From Desulfobacterales bacterium (GTDB taxonomy: Bacteria; Desulfobacterota; Desulfobacteria; Desulfobacterales; 4be13), in NCBI GenBank assembly GCA_029940115.1, contig JAOZRQ010000251.1, positions 1-9,594 on the forward strand: DNA of 9,594 nt. The letters are read 5' to 3'. The notes beneath the pieces were generated by a model. It saw nothing but the letters and a program-made list of their open reading frames with translations. It made no database searches and was not told the origin of the DNA. How positions within the stretch are numbered: position 1 is the first letter of the stretch; every line of letters starts with the position of its first letter. The position numbers and the translations under genes were made by a program. Of the stretch, positions 5,949-9,594 are shown one piece after another.

Positions 5949-6134
5949 TCCGACGTGTTGCAGATGTATCTGAGGACGGTCTCGATGTGCTCCATCCCGG
6001 TCTCCCTCTCCGAGAGTTCGACAAGAAGGGGGACCATCCTGTCGAACGCCTCCCCGAAGCGGGGGGAGGATATGTGGCCCATCACGCCGAGAAACAGCCT
6101 GAGCAGGACGGTCCCCTGATCGCCTCGTCGCCCG
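5949..6134. repeat. 186-bp direct repeat of the rpn middle region
   Basis: This segment matches 6510-6696 in the same orientation at an offset of about 561 bp, with only three differences: G/A at two sites and a one-base C deletion. Such low divergence points to a recent event. Flanking bases differ sharply at both ends and no target-site duplication was found. Confidence 0.9.
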
Positions 6135-6148
6135 GGACTCGGTGACAT

Positions 6149-6439
6149 TCATGCCGAAACCTGATCAGAGACATCGGGCCCGCCGGCAGGCACCATCTGA
6201 ACCTGGGCGGTGATCTCCTCAAGCCTCTCAGAGAGTTGGGCAATTCTCTGTTCAGCCAGTTCCTTGGGTATAAATCCTTTATCCATGAGTTCCAGATATG
6301 TTTTGATCTCACCTTTGATCTCACCTTTGATCTCACCTCTGATCTCACCTTTGATCTCACCTCTGATCTCACCTTTGATCTCACCTCTGATCTCACCTTC
6401 CACTCTTCCTTCTGCCCGCAATTCGTCAGCAATTGTCAT
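6149..6439 (-). CDS. Probable internal antitoxin of the Rpn gene (RpnS-like)
   Basis: An in-frame ATG at codon 245 of the rpn gene, opening MTIADELRAEG, is preceded by GGAAGGGAG five bases upstream, a far better ribosome site than that of the full gene. It would give a 96-residue protein made of the C-terminal domain with all eight GEIK/GEIR repeats. In E. coli, RpnS proteins made from such internal starts bind and block the full-length nuclease, and their helix carries four-residue repeats whose number varies between strains. ATGs at 6490 and 6481 (codons 228 and 231), also with GGAGG or GGAG nearby, are alternative internal starts. Separate translation is inferred from sequence only. Confidence 0.6.
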   Translation of the reverse strand: MTIADELRAEGRVEGEIRGEIKGEIRGEIKGEIRGEIKGEIKGEIKTYLELMDKGFIPKELAEQRIAQLSERLEEITAQVQMVPAGGPDVSDQVSA

Positions 6440-7171
6440 GATGTCTCCCTTCCTCTCCTCGTCAAACGCCTGAGAGAGCATTGTCTCCATTTCCCTCCAA
6501 CTCAGGGCATCCGACGTGTTGCAGATGTATCTGAGGACGGTCTCGATGTACTCCATCCCGGTCTCCCTCTCCGAGAGTTCGACAAGAAGGGGGACCATCC
6601 TGTCGAACGCCTCCCCGAAGCGGGGGGAGAATATGTGGCCCATCACGCCGAGAAACAGCCTGAGCAGGACGGTCCCCCTGATCGCCTCGTCGCCCGACGG
6701 GGAGAAGTCCCTGAGCAGATATCTGAACGTGGGGACAAACTCGTCCGTCAGCTCGGGCGAGTCGATCATGTCCCGAAAATGCACGCTCACGTCCCACTCA
6801 TCCTCCCCATGATAGAACAGCACGGGAATGATGCCCGGAAGCTTCCTCTCCTTGGGATTCTGCTTTCGCCACAGTTCCCACAGCCTCAGCATGTAGCCCA
6901 GGAGGCGCAGCGGCATCCACCGGTCCACGGTGGACTGATGCTCCATCAGCAGATATATGAAGACCAGCCTTCCCCTCGCCCGGATTTCGTAGACAATGTC
7001 GGAGAACCGCTCCCGGAGTTCCGGATCCACAAATGTCTCCTTCGTGATCTTCAGCGTCCGCCAGTCGAGTTGTGAGACGATGTCGCCGGGCAGGTATTCC
7101 CTGAAAAACGAGATCACGTTCTCCCTCCGTGTCAGTGTCTCCTTGAAAAATCTGTCGTGGGGGTTTTTCAT
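6149..7171 (-). CDS. Rpn-family PD-(D/E)XK nuclease (full-length RpnL-type toxin)
   Basis: A 340-residue member of the recombination-promoting nuclease / YhgA-like family (formerly transposase_31). DRFFKETL (6-13) is the typical N-terminus. The nuclease core is visible as Asp58 (FSDIVYEI) and Glu77-x-Gln79 (LLMEHQS), the D...ExQ variant of this family. LLGYMLRLWELW and IIPVLFYHGEDEW (90-126) are family hallmarks. The C-terminal part (about 245-340) is a helical tail with eight four-residue repeats GEIK/GEIR (260-291). In E. coli, Rpn proteins are DNA endonucleases that act as toxins in anti-phage gene-within-gene systems, inhibited by a small C-terminal product translated from an internal start; the same layout is visible here. 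The start has AAGGA eight bases upstream. No transposon ends accompany it, so transposase annotations would be misleading. Confidence 0.88.
   Translation of the reverse strand: MKNPHDRFFKETLTRRENVISFFREYLPGDIVSQLDWRTLKITKETFVDPELRERFSDIVYEIRARGRLVFIYLLMEHQSTVDRWMPLRLLGYMLRLWELWRKQNPKERKLPGIIPVLFYHGEDEWDVSVHFRDMIDSPELTDEFVPTFRYLLRDFSPSGDEAIRGTVLLRLFLGVMGHIFSPRFGEAFDRMVPLLVELSERETGMEYIETVLRYICNTSDALSWREMETMLSQAFDEERKGDIMTIADELRAEGRVEGEIRGEIKGEIRGEIKGEIRGEIKGEIKGEIKTYLELMDKGFIPKELAEQRIAQLSERLEEITAQVQMVPAGGPDVSDQVSA
6302..6397. repeat. Eight tandem 12-bp repeats coding for GEIK/GEIR
   Basis: Eight contiguous units read TTTGATCTCACC or TCTGATCTCACC on the plus strand, which are GGTGAGATCAAA/AGA on the coding strand. 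Five units encode GEIK and three GEIR, alternating at the 5' coding end. Since the unit is a multiple of three, gain or loss of copies keeps frame and changes helix length by four residues, for both the full-length protein and the internal product. Confidence 0.97.
6445..6453 (-). promoter_or_regulatory. Internal Shine-Dalgarno site within rpn
   Basis: On the minus strand GGAAGGGAG followed by ACATC precedes the in-frame ATG at 6439. Strength and spacing suggest independent translation of the C-terminal domain. Confidence 0.6.
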
Positions 7172-7295
7172 CCTGCCGATCCTTGGAACCTCGGATATGT
7201 AGCTGGGAACAGCTGTAAATCTGACAAGACATGGTTGCCATAAGGCATTCTTGTGTCTGACATGATATCCTCCGACTCGATTTGGCCAAGAAGCC

Positions 7296-7370
7296 TGTCA
7301 TTCCTGCGAAAGCAGGAATCCACTCTTGAAGATGACGGAGCAATGGATTCCTGCTTTCGCAGGAATGACA
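7296..7370. repeat. Inverted pair of 27-bp REP-like units
   Basis: The unit at 7296-7322 is followed, after a 21-bp spacer, by its exact reverse complement at 7344-7370. Each unit also contains its own TTCCTGC/GCAGGAA hairpin, so a long stem or two short ones can form. The pair sits between the hisS stop and the rpn start. On the minus strand a T7 run (7372-7378) comes before the stem rather than after it, so it is not a standard terminator for hisS. The other gap sequence (7172-7295) holds only short repeats (TCTGACA at 7220 and 7256). Confidence 0.85.
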
Positions 7371-7385
7371 TAAAAAAATTGAGTT

Positions 7386-8771
7386 TCACATAAAATAATT
7401 CGCCAGCTCGCTCCCCGGCATCTCCACCTGTTCGCGGGTCTCCAAATTTTTCACTTGGACGGTTCCCTTCTCAAACTCATCTTCGCCCCGGATGAGGAGA
7501 TACTTCACCCCTCTGCTGATGGCGAAGTTGAACTGTCTTTTGAATGTGGTGTCCTCAATCAGGCAGACCTCGGCGTTGATGCCGGCCCTGCGAAGATCAG
7601 AGGCCATCTGAAGATAATCCGAGTCCCGGTCCTTTGCGATTCTGAGGATCATCACCTGGCTCACAGTCTGCTCGGAGCGGTCCATGAGGCCCAGATGGGT
7701 CAGGGCCGCGAACAGCCGGTCAACGCCCATGGACGCGCCGGTTGCCGGCAGTTCCTTTCCGGTGAACCGGGCCACCAGATTGTTGTAGCGGCCCCCGCCG
7801 AAGATGCTCCCGAACTCGGGCGCGTCTAAGAGTATCGTCTCCATCACGGGGCCGGTGTAATAGTCGAGGCCCCGGGCAATGGAGAAGTCAATCTCGGCAA
7901 ACTTGGTCGGAACGCCCATGGCTTGCGAATAAGCCAGAATCTCCTCAAGTTCCTGAATCCCCTCCTGGGCCACCGCCACTCCTTCAAAGACTTTCCGGCA
8001 ACGCCTCAGTTTCTCCTCATTCTCTCCCTTCAGATCAAGAAAGGCCCGGATGCTCCGAACCGCGTCGTCAGAGAGTTGGGGCGCGGTGTCAAGCGGATCT
8101 GCCGGTTCGATCTGGAGCTCCGCCATCACTTTTTCCAAACCGATTTTATCGAGTTTGTCGAGAATACGCATCATTTCTTTGGTGATGTCGTCCGCCCGGA
8201 CCTCTCCCCGGTCTCTGACATGGGCCAGTTCGGCAAGGCCGTTGAGAATTTTTCTGTTGTTTAAGCGGATTTTGAATCGCTCAACCCCGAGGGCCTTCAT
8301 CGCGTGGAATGTCACGGCCACGATCTCGGCATCCGCGAGCATGGACGCGGTTCCCGCGATGTCCGCGTCGAACTGGCAGAACTGGCGGTACCGGCCACTC
8401 TGGGGCGTATCCGAGCGGAATACGGGTCCCACCGCCATCCGCCGCCACGGCAGACGGATGCCTGTCTTTCTTCTCGAATCATACGGGTTCGCCGCGAGGA
8501 TCCGGGCAAGGGGCACCGTGTGATCAAAGGGCATGGCCAGCGGCTCATCATCCGGGGTCGTCTTTATGTGAAAGATGTTTTTGCCGGTGTCGCTGGTCTC
8601 GCCGGCAAGGGTTTTCAGAAATTCGATTCTCGGGGTCTCAACGGGATCAAAGCCGAAAGAGCGAAACACCTTTTCGATTCGCCGGATCATCCGCTCTCTT
8701 GCCAGATAGTCCGGGGGAAGAAAATCTGAGAATCCGCCCGGACGCTCGGGTTTGACGATATCTTCTGCCAT
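7386..8771 (-). CDS. hisS: Histidyl-tRNA synthetase
   Basis: A 461-residue class II aminoacyl-tRNA synthetase that charges tRNA-His with histidine. Motif 2 is GPVFRSDTPQSGRYRQF (115-131) with the conserved Arg119. The histidine-binding signatures are RGLDYYTG (300-307) and FGGGRYNNL (324-332), and motif 3 is GASMGVDRLFAAL (345-357) with Arg352. A helical insertion (about 195-285) lies in the catalytic domain, and the C-terminal anticodon-binding domain covers about 370-461. It is somewhat longer than the 420-odd residues of E. coli HisS, and QFCQFDADIAGT resembles the archaeal/eukaryotic-like branch. The start at 8771 has AAAGGA nine bases upstream. It is flanked by repeats on both sides and not by aspS, its frequent neighbour. 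The 5' gap is short, so its promoter may lie within the decayed ATPase region upstream. Confidence 0.97.
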   Translation of the reverse strand: MAEDIVKPERPGGFSDFLPPDYLARERMIRRIEKVFRSFGFDPVETPRIEFLKTLAGETSDTGKNIFHIKTTPDDEPLAMPFDHTVPLARILAANPYDSRRKTGIRLPWRRMAVGPVFRSDTPQSGRYRQFCQFDADIAGTASMLADAEIVAVTFHAMKALGVERFKIRLNNRKILNGLAELAHVRDRGEVRADDITKEMMRILDKLDKIGLEKVMAELQIEPADPLDTAPQLSDDAVRSIRAFLDLKGENEEKLRRCRKVFEGVAVAQEGIQELEEILAYSQAMGVPTKFAEIDFSIARGLDYYTGPVMETILLDAPEFGSIFGGGRYNNLVARFTGKELPATGASMGVDRLFAALTHLGLMDRSEQTVSQVMILRIAKDRDSDYLQMASDLRRAGINAEVCLIEDTTFKRQFNFAISRGVKYLLIRGEDEFEKGTVQVKNLETREQVEMPGSELANYFM

Positions 8772-8796
8772 TTGTGTCGTTCCTTTCTTGATGATG

Positions 8797-8835
8797 GGGC
8801 TATGGGTTATGGGCTATCGGCCATGGATTATGGAT
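8797..8835. repeat. Degenerate 7-bp tandem repeat, about 5.5 units
   Basis: GGGCTAT, GGGTTAT, GGGCTAT, CGGCCAT, GGATTAT and GGAT follow without gaps. The array lies 26 bases upstream of the hisS start and overlaps the tail of the decayed ATPase reading frame, so it may mark the end point of that gene's degradation. Confidence 0.75.
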
Positions 8836-9535
8836 GCCCAAATGATCCCTGCCTCTGGCCAAGGTCACTGCAAGTCGGACAAGTTTTGCGGCCGGAACTT
8901 TCGGGGGATATTTTTTTGCGTACCTGGGCGGCAAAGAAGGACGGGGTTTCCCGGGTGACAAACAGCGTGATGTAAAACAGCAGGAAGAGAAAACCTTCAT
9001 TGATATCCCTGTGACTTAGAAACGGCAGGCTTTCATCCATGTATCTGTCTCTCATCCTCAGATTTTCGTCTTCTGACCCGCCTTTTCGAATGTCCATATC
9101 CTCAAACCAGTCGATCACTCCGAGTTCCTTCTTTATCTGAGCCATCTTTTCATGGTTTTTTGCTTTGCAAACCTTCAGCAGCTTCAGGAGTCCCTCGCCG
9201 TTTGTTCCCAAAGGCTCGACAGGCAATTCTCTGTCAGAACGCCTCAGTGCGTCGGTCCTGGGCGAATAGATCATATAAGATTTGAGATCAAGACGTTCTG
9301 TTCTTTTGTCAATGAAGTCCCTGAACATTTCCGGAGTCACTTCGTCATCAGCCTGAATTTTCGATTCCTCAAGATATCTCAGAACATCCGAGACTTTGCC
9401 GAGTTTCATGAGATTTCTCCACTTGGAATACGGCTCATTGTCGTTTTCAAGAACACTTTCAAATCTGACACCGCCGGAAGATATCGAAATCTCGGCATCC
9501 TTCATTTTGCCTGAAAAGTGGTTTGCACTTCCCAA
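8828..9535 (-). pseudogene. AAA-family ATPase remnant, both ends lost
   Basis: The 235-codon frame resembles the C-terminal half of AAA_21-type SMC/RecF-like ATPases: MIYSPRTDALR (88-98), VEPLGTNGEGLLKLL (106-120), IDWFEDMDI (141-149), then RDRYMD and DINEGFLFLLFYITLF (177-192), a signature-like region before Walker B. The Walker A domain that should precede it is missing: the frame starts with a TTG (or ATG 9505) and meets a stop inside the palindrome at 9554-9594. After PSFFA (198-202), where a Walker B Asp-Asn or Asp-Glu is expected, the sequence changes character. In another minus frame AAKLVRLAVTLARG and IHNP (about 8824-8900) look like the following helix and the H-loop THNP, so a frameshift or small deletion is likely. 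Intact relatives are often defence or accessory proteins with partner nucleases. A functional product is very unlikely. Confidence 0.65.
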
Positions 9536-9553
9536 ATGAGCGAAAAGTTTGTA

Positions 9554-9594
9554 GTTCCGCCTTTAGGCGGTGTGGCACCGCCTAAAGGCGGAAC
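9554..9594. repeat. Perfect 41-bp palindrome at the window edge
   Basis: The 19-base arms 9554-9572 and 9576-9594 (outer end GTTCCGCC) are exact reverse complements around TGG. Within each arm GGCGG and CCGCC repeat around TTTA/TAAA, so smaller stems can also form. It lies directly upstream of the truncated ATPase frame and may continue beyond the window. It could be a miniature element end, a repeat-family member or a terminator of an upstream gene. Confidence 0.9.

Larger units (their letters stand above)
5861..6148 (-). pseudogene. Partial duplication of the rpn gene, 95-codon remnant
   Basis: The ATG at 6148 follows the TGA of the rpn gene with no gap (TGAATG), so ribosomes could re-enter here. 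Positions 5949-6134 repeat rpn positions 6510-6696 with two substitutions and one missing C. The frame recovers the rpn protein from about residue 166 (GTVLLRLFLGVMGH) to residue 221 (ICNTSD), then runs into unrelated codons. It lacks the PD-(D/E)XK nuclease core and the repeat tail, so it should have no nuclease activity. It is most likely debris of a recent tandem duplication or of recombination with a second rpn copy. A coupled small product that interferes with the full-length protein cannot be excluded. Confidence 0.75.

Noticed and set aside
6302..6397. Possible CRISPR array
   Set aside because: Contiguous 12-bp units without spacers, in frame within a coding sequence, are a tandem repeat and not a CRISPR array.
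6236..7075. 279-codon plus-strand frame opposite rpn, with an FDLT/SDLT repeat
   Set aside because: The repeat is only the antisense reading of the GEIK/GEIR codons, and no independent ribosome site or motif was seen.
6149..7171. Transposase identity for the rpn gene
   Set aside because: Older annotations call this family transposase_31, but no inverted terminal repeats or target duplications flank it and the core is a PD-(D/E)XK nuclease.

Overview
The window looks like chromosomal DNA of a moderate-GC Desulfobacterota (deltaproteobacterial) species, possibly a Desulfonema-like sulfate reducer. This is inferred from the protein families present and from a genome littered with small palindromic repeats; no marker in the window fixes the species. 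There are no tRNA or rRNA genes and no intact insertion sequence.

Left part (1-1990, plus strand): a two-gene operon of small membrane proteins (a PH-like two-helix protein and a B-box-type zinc-ribbon protein); a gene-free stretch of about 390 bp holding a 142-bp MITE-like element with terminal inverted repeats and a separate strong hairpin; then an overlapping pair made of a UPF0332-type HEPN protein and a small MNT-like partner, a probable toxin-antitoxin type module, closed by a palindromic repeat whose half-copies also occur at 36-53 and 605-616.

Middle (2032-5806): a secreted trypsin-like S1 protease (plus strand) with calcium-binding thrombospondin type-3-like repeats and two copies of a roughly 42-residue dockerin-like C-terminal repeat. 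It converges on ispF (isoprenoid synthesis) and a stand-alone glpA-like FAD/[2Fe-2S] glycerol-3-phosphate dehydrogenase, both on the minus strand.

Right part (5861-9594, minus strand): an Rpn-family PD-(D/E)XK nuclease gene whose 3' third carries eight 12-bp repeats and a well-placed internal ribosome binding site and start codon. This is the architecture of the gene-within-a-gene RpnL/RpnS toxin-antitoxin anti-phage systems described in Escherichia coli. Directly behind its stop codon lies a 186-bp near-identical duplication of its own middle. Upstream are hisS (histidyl-tRNA synthetase), a 7-bp tandem repeat, a decayed AAA-family ATPase missing its Walker A region and disrupted at Walker B, and a perfect 41-bp palindrome that ends the window.

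The most noteworthy content is defence-like or accessory: the Rpn gene with its probable internal antitoxin, the HEPN/MNT-like pair, the dead AAA ATPase, and at least five families of short palindromic or tandem repeats between housekeeping genes (ispF, hisS).
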